Shown: piece by piece, positions 24,697 to 36,419 of the stretch
Layout of the letters: the number at the start of each line of letters is the position of its first letter
Numbering within the stretch: the stretch's first letter is position 1
NCBI GenBank assembly: GCA_023374045.1
Contig: CM041777.1
Coordinates: 465,773,827-465,837,826 of the forward strand
Reading direction: 5' to 3'
Source: Limonium bicolor
Taxonomy: Eukaryota; Streptophyta; Magnoliopsida; Caryophyllales; Plumbaginaceae
Length of the DNA: 64,000 nt
The notes under the pieces: model-generated
The model's input: the letters and a program-made list of their open reading frames with translations, nothing else
The model's database searches: none
What the model was told of the DNA's origin: nothing
Made by a program: the position numbers and the translations under genes

Positions 24697-26250
24697 CTAA
24701 ATTAACTTATTAAGTTAACGCTGCTTACTATATAAGTGTATATATATATACCTTACTCTTATCAATCATCCTATATCAGATTCATCAAACATCAATATTG
24801 TCCCCAACTACACGGTAATCACTAACTTAATCTATTATTTTTTTTTCAAAGTCTAGTTAACCCAGTTTAATGGTACTTACTAATTTAATTATTTACAAAT
24901 ATATGATAGTCATATCAGATTAATACGACACACTAAATTACTGAAACTCATTAATACATAAACTCTAGAAATCGTAGGTTATCGCCTTAGAGTTTATTAT
25001 TAAGTCCATAAAAAAAATTCTCCAACCAATGACCAAGGATTACAGATTAATCACCTTGGTTTGCTTCTGTTTAACTCGTAATCTCATCCTCTAATCTGGA
25101 CACTATCTAAACTTCGGCCTGACATCCCTGTCCACAAGGAAGAAATTGATCAAGATTTAGGCGCACATACGGTAGGCTTATGAATCTAAAATTTCCAGAG
25201 GCAAATTAGCCAGAATAATCACCCCTTGAAATATCAAAACTGGGTAGTATTTTGGTTCCGTTTCCCCACGGCCTTCAGAGTTGGCCAACTTTGAACAAAG
25301 TCTGGTGTTTACCCAGGCATACAGAGGGATTAAAATTCAGATTTTTAACCCTGCCAAATAGAATGAAGGTCACCAGATTTATTCTTCTATTTTTCTTTAC
25401 AGATTTAGTCAAATCTAAGCTAATCCCAACTAATGCGACATTCAGAAGAGGAAAGAAGTATAGGGAAGGTTAGTGATGGGTTTGAAATCAAAAATTAGAG
25501 GAAAGAAAATCACAAGAACAGACCTTTACCACTAATTTCCTCTCAGATCTAGTTGTTTCCAGCCTTCTTCTTCAAATCTGGTGTGCAGGATGTAACACTC
25601 CAGTGACTTACTGCTTCAGAGGCACAAATGTAAGAAGAGAATGAAGACTAGCGCACAGAAGTAGAGGCGGAGAGAATGCAGAGATGTATATGTTGCTCAG
25701 ATTTCAATCTAGTACACAAGAATGACAGAAGCGGCAGTTCAGTAATTTCCATAGGAGAGGGACACCGTTTTAGCAGAGGTACACCAACAAAGAAGGAAAT
25801 GAAATGATTGATGAGGCTAAGATGTTTTCCAGCCCTACCTTCAATCTGGTGCGTGAGATGCACCAGCCCAGTGATTTATCACACCAGATGTGTAGACTTA
25901 AGAAGAGAATTGAAGCCAGATGTATGCTCTTTGTTTCCTACTATACACAAGGTGGGAGTGAAGAGTAATGGAGCGTGTATGTTGCTGGTACAGAGGCGCT
26001 GGTAGAGAAGAAAACGAAGGGTGAAGAGTCAACAAGAAGAGGATGAAGAAACGGCGCGGAGCATATGTATGTTTTGTTTGCCAGTTAGGTTTTTCCCAAA
26101 ATATAGGAGATGAGCGGTGTTTTATTTTGAAGTAAGAAGTTTTGACTTTGTTATGATATGGAGAATAGAGTTGGTCAACCATATAATGAGTTGGGTCTTA
26201 TTTAAGAAGTAATTGACTTATATTGGCTGATTAATATTAGTGGTGGTTAT
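24697..26250. other. Probable leader part of LTR copy 3
   Basis: No protein family is visible on either strand. The minus strand of about 25250-26100 has CT-rich, leader-like sequence of the kind found downstream of the TATA box in the other giant LTRs. Two similar blocks, near 25560-25640 (AATCTGGTGTGCAGGATG) and 25840-25900 (AATCTGGTGCGTGAGATG), look like an internal duplication. Confidence 0.35.
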
Positions 26251-26649
26251 TGAAATATCCCAAGTATTAATTACATTAATTAATAATGAATTAATTAAAT
26301 AAAAGCGATTAATGAAAGGTCGAAGAATTAAATATCCTTAAATAACTGAAAAAGAATAATATAATATTGGAATAAATCCTAAGAAGTCGTTAGGAAACAT
26401 TAACGAACCCTAAAACGACATTGAGGGGAGCTAGAAAAAAATTAATATAAACGAAAATATAATTAATCGTTTTGTACACGAAAAGCGGGTCACAAATATT
26501 TTAGAAGCGAAAACGAGGTTTTAGACACCTTATGAGATTATTGGGGTAATTTTTTTTTAGGCATTGGAGAATTGGTTAAACAATCCAAAATAAAAGACGT
26601 CGTGTTTTCACCTAAAATGGCGAAACGCAAACCAATTAGAAATTAAATA

Positions 26650-26883
26650 CTCCCTCCGTCCTGGATTGACCGTCCTGTTACTATTGGACCATGTCGTTTG
26701 ACTTTAATTTTTAACATCTAAGATAAATTAATTTTGAAATTTTAAGTTTTAATATGAATCTTACATGGTAAACTATATTTACAAAATTTAGTTTTATAAA
26801 ATTTATTTATCTTATATACTTAATATTGAAGTGGAAAAATGTGCCATAAAGCAAACAGGACGGTCAATTCAGGACGGAGGGAG
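26650..26883. mobile_element. Stowaway-type MITE, copy B
   Basis: The ends are CTCCCTCCGTCCTGGATTGA and AGGACGGAGGGAG, perfect 13-base terminal inverted repeats flanked by TA. It is about 234 bp and closely similar to copy C at 29917. Confidence 0.92.
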
Positions 26884-27039
26884 TACTAATTAATAAAATT
26901 TATAAATAACAATAATAATTACTGTTTGAACATATAAATTTGAAGACATAAAATGATCTGTCTCATTAAACGGGAGAGCGTGTCACAAACAGCACAGAAA
27001 ACGGGTCTAAAATGAGCTAGAAACGACATTATAAGGCAT

Positions 27040-27049
27040 TATAAAAATA
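27040..27049 (+). promoter_or_regulatory. Candidate TATA box of the solo LTR at 26251
   Basis: TATAAAAATA lies ahead of a CT-rich leader (about 27180-27310, with CTCTCCACGGTAATTTT). The same arrangement, TATA then CTCTCTCGGTAATAC, occurs in the LTRs of the element at 46312-60049. I infer that it is the LTR promoter. Confidence 0.45.
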
Positions 27050-29811
27050 AAAGATGGGCCGACCAGCCAAAAGATTGGGCCGGCCCAGTCAGCCTCTTCA
27101 CCCACGGTAATACTCAAGCCCGACAAAAAAAAATAGAAAGAAGGACCCAGCCCTCTTTTCACTTATGGTAAAACAAAGGACCCAACACTCTCTATATTCC
27201 CTCATTCTCTCCACGGTAATTTTCAACCCTAATTCGAACAAGAACATACTTGCTCTGCCTTCTCGTCGTCTCCCATCTCTCTCGATTCTCTCCTTCTCCC
27301 AATCTTCAAACCCTAATCTGGGGAACAAAGTGTAATGCGCCTCTCTTACATCCGTCGCCCCTCTTCTTCTTCCTCAACTTTCGGTGACTTCGAATCCTTC
27401 CGAATTTCGACCCCAATCCGGCGAAGAACGAGGATCATATGCCCCCATGCCAAATTCGAATTTGAGCAGAGTATAGAGGTAAGATCTTGTCTTCATTCCT
27501 TGATAATCCCCTCGTTTCAGATTTAACCTTGAACCTCGCCTTACTTCCTCCCTCTTTCCTTTCTTGTGAGGTTCTGAAAACCGAAAATATGAAGAAATCA
27601 GGAGCAATACTCCCGGCTCATTTGAACCGAAACATAGAGGTAAAAACATGTCCTTCCTCTATTTTCTTCTCCGAATTTCCTTGTTTTATCTCTTGTGTTT
27701 TGTTGTTTGGTTCCAAAAATCCGGTCCTCACCTTCTCTTCATCTCTTTACTCGTTCGAGCATGGATTAAACCGACGAGGCTGTTTCGGCTGGATTTGGGT
27801 GGAACCATAAATTGGACCTACAACCATCCGAAGAGGCCGTGAATCTGGAGGATTAAAAGTCAGCCTTAGGAGCATAAAATCGAAGGTTCAACCTTTAAAC
27901 TTGTATTAGAATTTTTTATCTTGCTTTCTATTTTTGACTAAATCAGACTAGGGGGTGAGTTCTGAGAACTAGGGTTGACGATGAATGTTTGGGGACTGCT
28001 GCTAAGTCCGAAAATTTTAAAGATTTGAGTATTGTGGTTGGAACCGAATTTAGGGTTTACCTTAAGTTATTGTGTATCCGAATTTAGACTTGATTTGGGG
28101 GTTGAATTTACTGAAAAAAAATTTTGTTTTGGGATGGACGTTGTTGGTGGCTGTTTTTGAAACTAGTGTTTGGATATTAGATCTGGTGGGTAGATTAATT
28201 CAAAGATTAGACCATATCTGGGTAGACGAATCACTCAACATATTGATTTAATTTGGGAATGATTTGTCAAATTGAAGTTAGTTTTTCTAGAAAATTAGGG
28301 CAAAATCAAAATAAGGGTCGTCTGATTGCAAAACCGAAAATTAGGGTATGATTTGGGCGAGATTATAAGATTAAGTTTTCTGGATAAATTAAATTGGATT
28401 TAGGTCAAAAATTAAGGTTTGGTGTAATCTTAAATATCAGAAAAATTAAGATTTGATAGGAGTTGTTGATTTCGGTTGTGTACAAATTAGGAGCGCTTCT
28501 GATATTTTGTTGATTTCGAAAGTTAGGGTTGATTTTGGCAGGATTCGGTAATTTCTGGAAAATTGGGTATATGATTTGAGGTAAAATTGGAATTGAGGTT
28601 TTCTGATTTAGTGAATTAGAAATGTGGGTTGAAACTAAAATTTGGACAAAGTTTGAAATGGAAATTTAATTTGGTCAGAATTGAAATTTGGTCGAAACGG
28701 TGTAATTCAAATAGGTCAAAATTAGTAAGCTGGTCAAAACTGAAATTAGGATAAAATTTAGAGTCGGGAATTAGGGTTCTATTAAATATATATATTTATA
28801 TATATAACTATAATAAATAAAAGTTTGAGAATAAAGGTTTATTTGGAGATTTCGGTAATTTCAAAATTAAGATGATTGTGATTAATATTTGAGTCATTAA
28901 CTTATTAATTATTCATGTTACAATTGCTTGTTTATATGGTAAACCCAATTGGGTAATAGAATGGGCTACTATTGAAATATGGTATTGTGACAAGCCCATA
29001 TTGAGATCCCACTAATACAAGTAGACTGAATTGGGCATTGTGGGCTTGGGCCCAAAAATGGCCACAATGGACCTGTTGGCTTAACCAACAAAGTCAAATT
29101 AAATTAGGGTCATTTATGAATTAAGGTTAGATTGAAATGGGGGTTAATCCAATTTGAGGTGAATGGGAACACCAACATTTAATTGGGCCAAACTTTTAAT
29201 AAATAGGTATTAAACTGGTAAGTTGTAAAGAGGATTAAAGGATTTTATTAAATGATCAATTGATGGGTTAAAATAATTAAGAAATTGTTTTATAAAATTG
29301 GTGTTAAGTTATAAGTATTGAGTTGACATTATGTATAAGAAGTTGAGTGTTATATACGTACATGTAATGGGTTAATTTTAGAATTTATGAGACGATGTAT
29401 ACATATTGTGTGAATACGTATGGGTATATGTAGTTAGAGGATTGGATTATACGAGATAAGAGAGGAATCAACTTATAAGATATTGTATAATTGACTTTTA
29501 ATTCTAAGGTTGGAAGTTACATGGTTAAATAATGTAACGCCATTAAGGATTCTTACAATTAATGAAACTTTTAATGTCATTAATGAAACTAGTACAAGTG
29601 ATGAAATAATGGAGTTATAAAATAATGTGGAGTGTTAAATGGACTTTAGAAGTTAGTAATGTACTATATAACATTACATAACCTTAGGATTATAATCCTA
29701 ATATGGATTTGTGCAAAATAACACAACTAAGTGAGGTTAATTACCTTACATAAAATGATAAGATATATCATTTAATAAATGAGTTTATAATTCTTACATA
29801 TATATATTATT

Positions 29812-29853
<42 letters not shown>

Positions 29854-29916
29854 TATATATCTAGAATATATGAAGGGAATGGATTATATATGATATGGTT
29901 GGAAATCATTATCATA
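27050..29916 (+). other. Leader and R/U5 part of the solo LTR, non-coding
   Basis: Short ORFs at 27335-27842 look like 5' UTR composition rather than protein families. From about 27900 the sequence becomes AT-rich, with an (AT)n tract near 29800-29870. Nothing in it resembles a host gene. Confidence 0.45.
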
Positions 29917-30153
29917 CTCCCTCCGTCCTGAATTGACCGACCTGTTTACTATTTGGACATGTCGTTTGACTTCAATTTTTAACATATAAGATAAATTAAT
30001 TTTGAAAATTTAAGTTTTGCATATGATTCCTTACATGATAAACTGTATAATACAAAATTTAGTTTATAAAATTATTTTATCTTATATGCTTAATATTGAA
30101 GTGGAAAAACGTGTCATAAAGTAAACAGGACGGTCAATTCAGGACGGAGGGAG
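29917..30153. mobile_element. Stowaway-type MITE, copy C
   Basis: It begins CTCCCTCCGTCCTGAATTGA and ends AGGACGGAGGGAG, flanked by TA on both sides. It is about 237 bp and closely resembles copy B. It sits 125 bp from the fold-back MITE at 30279. Confidence 0.93.
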
Positions 30154-30278
30154 TATTAAATAAGAGATGTTATAAGATGAGAAGATAAATTATAACACAT
30201 TAGATATAAAGTTCTTATGTTAAAGTATAGTATATCAAATGGTGAGTGAATTATATAATACAAGGGTTATAATATGAA

Positions 30279-30690
30279 GGGAAAATTCACGATATACCCC
30301 TGTTTTCTTTCGTAATTCACAATATACCCCTTTGATTTTTGTAATTCAACTTTAAACATACTTAAATGTTGTCCAAAATTGATGAAACTTTACATGGACG
30401 ATGCTAAAGTGTTATATTTTGGTCAAATATCAAATTTGAAGTTTTTTAAGCTCACATGTGACATGTGGGACCCAATGAACATGTGACTGCTCATTGGGTC
30501 CCACAGGTCACATGTGAGCTTAAAAAACTTCAAATTTGATATTGGACCAAAATATAACACTTTAGCATCGTCCATGTAAAGTTTCATCAATTTTGGACAA
30601 CATTTAAACATGTTTAAAGTTGAATTACTAAAACCACAGGGGTATATTGTGAATTACGAAAGAAAATAGGGGTATCTCGTGAATTTTCCC
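30279..30690. mobile_element. Mutator-like fold-back MITE (412 bp) with 9-bp target duplication
   Basis: The two halves are almost perfect reverse complements. The outer ends are GGGAAAATTCACGATATACC and GGTATCTCGTGAATTTTCCC, and the axis lies near 30484. It is flanked by the 9-bp direct repeat taatatgaa (30270-30278 and 30691-30699), the size made by Mutator-like transposases. It does not code: the 62-codon minus-strand ORF inside is only the palindrome arm. Confidence 0.92.
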
Positions 30691-32088
30691 TAATATGAAT
30701 TATATAGACTGTGTATCTGGGTAAACTAACCAAGTCAACATAATTGGCAAAGTCAACTCAATTGACCAAAGAGATCAAGTTGACCAACTCATAACTTGAA
30801 AGGAGAAATAAAGGTTTATAAGTCAAAGATATAATTAACATATAGTAACAAACTATATGGATGTGTGTATTATATATAAATAACAAACCTATGAATAATT
30901 GAGATAGGTTATATGGATTAAATCCTAAGTAGTAAATAAATACTACATGTTACTTACAGTATAGTTAGAAGATGGTTTAACTAATCCCAAATTGTTTAAA
31001 ACCCGAATAATAAGCATTGAACAATCACGGGGTAATTACTAGGGGGATTAGTGACTAGTCGGGATACCGAATTAGTCCATATTACAGAGAGCTAATATGT
31101 AGTTTGTATTCCAGAGTTGAGTGCATTAGAGGACATACGCTAGAGGACGAGCTACGAGGTGTACCGGACGAGCGTGAATCTTCACGCTAGTGATTATTAC
31201 GGTGTACGGTATGTGAACTGTGTGGTCTGAAAACTCTGAGGGATTCCTTGGGTTCCGGGCGTAATTGTGTGTTTGCATGTTAGATGAATAATGTTACGCA
31301 TGTGTTTGTATGTGTTTATGCTTTCCAATCGTCAAAGAGTTTATTAACTGTGCGTGTACGTCGTTCGGACTTGTGATATCAATTATCACCTAACTGTTAT
31401 GAAGTATTATGAGAGAGACTCCAATCATCATCTTGTGAGAGTGAAATACTCCTAATAGTACTAAGTAAGGAACTTAGTTTAGAGACCCGGTATTAACCGC
31501 CTCTAGAGCATTGCCTCGACCTTTAAACATCACCTAGCAGACTTCTAGGTTGCGTGTAAGACCCGAAAGGGCATCCAATAAAAAAAATATGTTTTCTCCA
31601 ATAACAAGATTGAATCTCCAGGAGACTAATTAAAATACGCTATCTTATGAGAGTGTGATAATTAATGTTACAATGTTACTAAACCCTGGTCTGCATACGT
31701 TCCAGCAGGTTGTGCATAGTGGTCACTAGAGTTATAACACCCGTTTAGGGTCTACTCTTGTTTATCTAACGAGCCGGATACGATCGTTAGTCGGAGTGTG
31801 CTACCGTTGGCACCATACCCTGGCTTCAGCCTAATGGACATCTACCACTGTAGATAAGTGAGTCCATCTACCCACTGTAGATGGCATCGGACTACTGTCC
31901 AAAACATTAATGTGTGAGGTTAAACGGGGAATTGTCCTTAACATGACACCCGTATGTTTATGTGAGAATGTGGAAGCGGGGCTTCATGTGATGGAAATAA
32001 ACAAGTGAGACTAACTGGACTTCAGCTAACTCTTACATTACCGTCAATTCGAATTTAATGGTTCAAATATCAATGTCATAATAGCATG

Positions 32089-32640
32089 CACTACTACAAA
32101 AATAGTTAAAGTCAACAGTGGAAAAGGCCATAGACAACAGTTAAAAACTGTTGTATCAGTTCCTGTTGTCTAAAGCGGTAAGAGCAAAGACAACAGTTAT
32201 TTAACTGTTGTCTTATCCAGCCAAACAACAACAACTTGAATCACTTAAGACAACACTCATTAACTATTGTCATATAGTTAGTATAGACAACATGTATATA
32301 ACTATTGTTTAAGGGCCTACACCTTAGCCAACACTAATTTTCACAACAGTTAATATTGTTGTCTAATGTATTTATGACTGTTGTCTATGACCATACATTA
32401 TTTGAACCTAATACCCTTTCACAACACCATTTAACCGTTGTATATGACATATCCCCTAATACAATGCTAACTACTATAACAATTGATAACTATTGTCTAA
32501 AGCCTTTGTAATTGTTGTCTTTGATCTTCTTTTACACAAATTAAGTATCCTTTGATAACATCATTCGACTGTTGTGTTTTGCTTTACCATTTGACAATAG
32601 TTATATACTATTGCCTTTAGTAGCTAAATTGATCTTCCAA
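32089..32640. repeat. CACTA subterminal repeats, left side
   Basis: Repeated words related to GACAACAGTT and AACTGTTGTC, in both orientations, often make short hairpins (for example about 32131-32155 and 32195-32214). In CACTA elements such repeats bind the TNPA-type protein. The right-side equivalents are fewer, near 43150-43290. Confidence 0.75.
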
Positions 32641-33005
32641 TAAACCACACATCCATAGTAAACCTGCTAATAAAAAAAGAGCAAACATATATACAATGAC
32701 ATACACATTCAAATCTTTATAACAAAAATTCTCAAAACTTTATATAACTAAAATGCTCAAATCTGTATCAACATCCAACTGTGTCGACCACTCAGTCGTC
32801 TCAATATTTCATATTTACTTCTCTATATATCCTAAAAACTCCACCAACACACATCTACTTAATACGTAGTGTGTCAAATAAAAGCAAATGACCTCCTAAT
32901 TAATTTCCTTTGCACCTATTACTAAATCATTCACTAAGTAATGTAGAAATAAATAAACTTCTAAAAGCCACTACAAACACATGAAAGAATAATCTACTCC
33001 ACTTC
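32641..33005. other. Non-coding CACTA sequence downstream of the protease gene
   Basis: AT-rich 3' flank of the minus-strand gene. No feature beyond a likely polyadenylation region. Confidence 0.4.
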
Positions 33006-36000
33006 CTACAGAGTTGCCGCACGAAGGGTAAAAGCTGCCCATTCTTCTCGAATTTCATCAATCTCATCTTGGTTGTATGAACGACTCTTGTATCCATGGA
33101 AATACTAGAAAATACAATGCAAGTTATTATTCATTGGTAAAACAAGTAGGTTTATTTTATGTTGATTATGCATTGAATATTATTTACCTCTATAGGAATC
33201 GTGGTTTGTCCCTTCTCCATAATTTCTTTCATAAACCTCATCACATAATATCCGCAATCATTGCCGTTAGGTTGTCTTGGACACTAAAAAAAACAATACA
33301 AAAGAAGTAGAATAAGAAACCACAAGTCATATCACATATTATGAATCACGTTATGTTTTTGGAAACAATGTAGATAATCATACCTTGATTATGTCCCATT
33401 TCACATTCTTGCGAATCTCTCTATACGCACCATGCTTAGTCTGGAATATTTTTAATGCCCTGTAACAATGTAGTGAACATATCAAATAATAAACATTACG
33501 ATTTAAGTATATATCGTAAACGTTGCTATAAATATTTAAAAAAGGTTTGTTAAGTAGGTAGTTACTTGTCTACAACATCCTTCACGTCCGAACGGATTGG
33601 ACCTCTCAATGGATCCAACCAATAGCATACTTGCCTCTTAGGATCAATGACACAAAGAATCCAGTGCTGGTTGTATACATTAAACATTATATATGTCTTA
33701 GTAACTTATCTATGCAGCACAATAATAAATGACTCATATAATGATGTCTTACCTCACACTATACGGAGCTAAAAAAATAGATTCATAATTGCCTCTTGTA
33801 AAAGAGGTTGACAAATGTCGCATTCTATCTTCAGCATCATGAGCATTACCGGGAGAAATATAATGAGGGCATATAAATTCAAAAATAGACTTTTTGCCGA
33901 TGGCTCTAGCCTTGTCAAACATAACCCTGTAATGTCAACACAAATATTAATAAACTATAAAAATAAGAAAAGAGAAAGTAAAACAGGAAACTTAAACAAA
34001 TGTATCCACAATTAACTTACTTGATGAACACAGACATTTGAGATAGTTCTACTTGTTCCTGTTTGAACCATTTTGTAATCTCGTCACTAGTAATTGGAAT
34101 ATCCATTGGATAACCGACAACTTCTTCTTCCAATTTGATGGGACTATATCACCTGCAGTCATTTCTTCATTTGCATATAAGTTCAAGATCCTTAGATTTC
34201 TTCTATGTTTAACTGTAGAACTAGTTCTTGTGGAGGTATTGTGATCCAACGGTTGTAAAACAGGTAGAGTAACAGATTTCTTTGTATGAATGCTTCCACC
34301 ATGTTCTCCAGGTTCCTCTAAATTCAAAGTCATCTTTCTCTTAAGACTTCCGGTACTAGGTGGCTTTGAACTTGTAGATGGTGTTACCTTCAAGAAAATT
34401 TTAAGAATGATCAAGTAAGCATAATTAGAATTTACTTAAACAATAAATCAGAAAAGAGAATTAAAGCATGATTACTAGTACCGTATTCTCCAATTCAATC
34501 AGGTTCATAGGCCAAGCCAAAATATTTCCAGGGGTATCTTTCACAAGAAAGACATCTGCCAGCTCGTTGGGAAAAGGAACTTCCGCGGATTCCATACCAA
34601 CTACTATAGTACGAACTTGCACTTTCTTGCAAGATGGTTCCAGCGGAACATTGTGAAGCATCTCTTGTTCATTGGTTTTAGGTATCATCACCAATCCATG
34701 TGCAACTACACGCATAGGATTGTCAAGCATCAATTTGCACCTTGCAGGCCCCTAAGAAATTTGAAGCCATAAAAAAAGTTATATAGAATTTGATAGTGTA
34801 GATGATTGAAAAATAAATCAGTAGCAAAGATTTATAGTTACCGGCGGAAGATTTGAGAAAATTGTTGTTGGACAACTATCTTTTACATTATGAATCGGTA
34901 CCACCTCCTCCTCAACTAATTCCTTCTTATCTGGTTCCTTGGACACAAGACTGTTAACCTTGAGTACTAGGTCATTAAGAACCTTCTGCATTTGGGCCAA
35001 TGCTGGATCAAGAGAAGGGGTGGGCGCAAGAAACATTGATTTGGTGACCCCAGGCCCAGTTGCTATAGGATGACCCGAGTGATCTTTTTTTTCCCAAAGC
35101 CATTGACAATACATCATTACAACCCTCTTCAATTATTGAACCTTATTTAACTTATGAGATCAAATGGTCCTTCAATAAACATTTAAACAATCAAAACCAA
35201 TTTGTATTTAGAACCATCCAAAGAAAAGGCTTTAGAAAGAGAAAATTACTAACCATCCTTTCTACTACTTCTTGTGCTTCCTCTTCCATGTTACCATCTT
35301 TATCCATTCTGGCCTTTTTCCATAGTAAACCTCTCTCTATTTTTGATGACTTGGGATCCAAGTTGTATTCTTTCAACTTCCATTGTCATACAACATAGCA
35401 TAAAACATATATAAAATCACCTTCTATATAAAGAGCTAGTGTTCTAAACAAATAACCATCATGATGCTCAAATATAATTATACTTAGAATCATTCCTTAA
35501 GAAGTAGTAAAAGTGTAAGAGACAACGTACCATTTCTTCCTCACGCCAACATATCCCTTTCTAGAACACTTTGGCCGACACTTATTCATTTTTGCTCTTG
35601 TTCGAGAAGTTACACTCATTTGCTATTAAAATGTAATTTTGCAACAAAGAACACCAAATGACCAACAAATTACTTTTTAGAGGAGAATATCATATCAAGA
35701 AAAACTAATCCTAGATTAGTTAATTAACAAATTCAGTATAAAAGAAAATAAAGCTTAATACATCGATTGTGTCATTACCTGAAAACTTTCACTTGCTATA
35801 GTTTTCAAGAAACTATTCCATTGTGCTTGTGTAATGAAATCATATAGTGGTGGTGGCTTCTTACATATGCTTCCACATTCATTAAATGCATATAATCTTC
35901 TCAAACGACACTTGAATTCCCTCCAACGCTCACCAGCACGTTGCAAGATCCATTTCTTTTTTGTTAGAGGAATGATAAACACTGTCTATAGAGAGAAAAA

Positions 36001-36312
36001 ACAACCAAACTTTTAATAATTTGACTTATAAAATAGACCATACACACAAAAATTTATTACCTCAAGTTCATCCCAAATTAAGTCCTTAGTATCACCAGGA
36101 ACTTCATCCCATGTACTATAAGTAATGGGAACTCGTCTACGAGCACAAACACCAATGAAGTTGCTTAACTTTTGACGATTCTCTCCGCATGGTAACCCCT
36201 TAACACTCCATTCCAGGCTAAACTTTTCTTGTTTATGCCTCTTTCGTATAACTTTATTACATATTGTAGGGCCTCGTGTTGGACCAATATTTTTTTCTTC
36301 AGTTGGAGCCAT
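33006..36312 (-). CDS. CACTA second gene: Transposase_24-like region plus C-terminal Ulp1-type cysteine protease
   Basis: The proposed start is the ATG at 36312 (MAPTEEKNIG). Upstream exons carry RVPITYSTWDEVPGDTKDLIWDE, WREFKCRLRRLYAF (about 35890) and RGLLWKKARMDKDGNMEE (about 35300), the pattern of the plant Transposase_24 family. The 3' half is a C48/Ulp1 peptidase in five exons with consensus GT..AG borders: 33758-33926, 33566-33666, 33384-33459, 33188-33283 and 33006-33104, preceded by an exon ending at 34021. Phases agree across all these joins. The catalytic residues are present: HWILCVID (His), YWLDPLRG (Asp) and RQPNGNDCGYYVM (Gln and Cys). Ulp1 enzymes cleave SUMO-like proteins; the use in a transposon is unknown. 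The middle exons (34050-35130) are unresolved and may contain a frameshift. Confidence 0.75.
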
Positions 36313-36419
36313 CTCTATGAAACAAGAACACAATAATGTAAGGCGCATTACAAGTACGTGAACCAAAATTATAATATTACATAGCATAAATTATATAACA
36401 AAGACAAGGTTCATACACA

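Noticed and set aside
27335..27842. Overlapping ORFs suggesting a host gene 5' end
   Set aside because: They lie in the leader part of the solo giant LTR, show no family motif and have no following exons.
30423..30611. 62-codon ORF as a small gene
   Set aside because: It is one arm of the fold-back MITE.
32089..32640. CRISPR-like array suggested by repeated GACAACAGTT words
   Set aside because: The repeats are short, palindromic and irregular, and lie at the end of a CACTA element in plant DNA; they are subterminal transposase-binding repeats.
34049..34414. Minus-strand ORF of 121 codons read as one exon
   Set aside because: The last conserved segment before the Ulp1 domain is in another frame (about 34021-34130), so the ORF as it stands is not the true exon; treated as part of an unresolved exon region.
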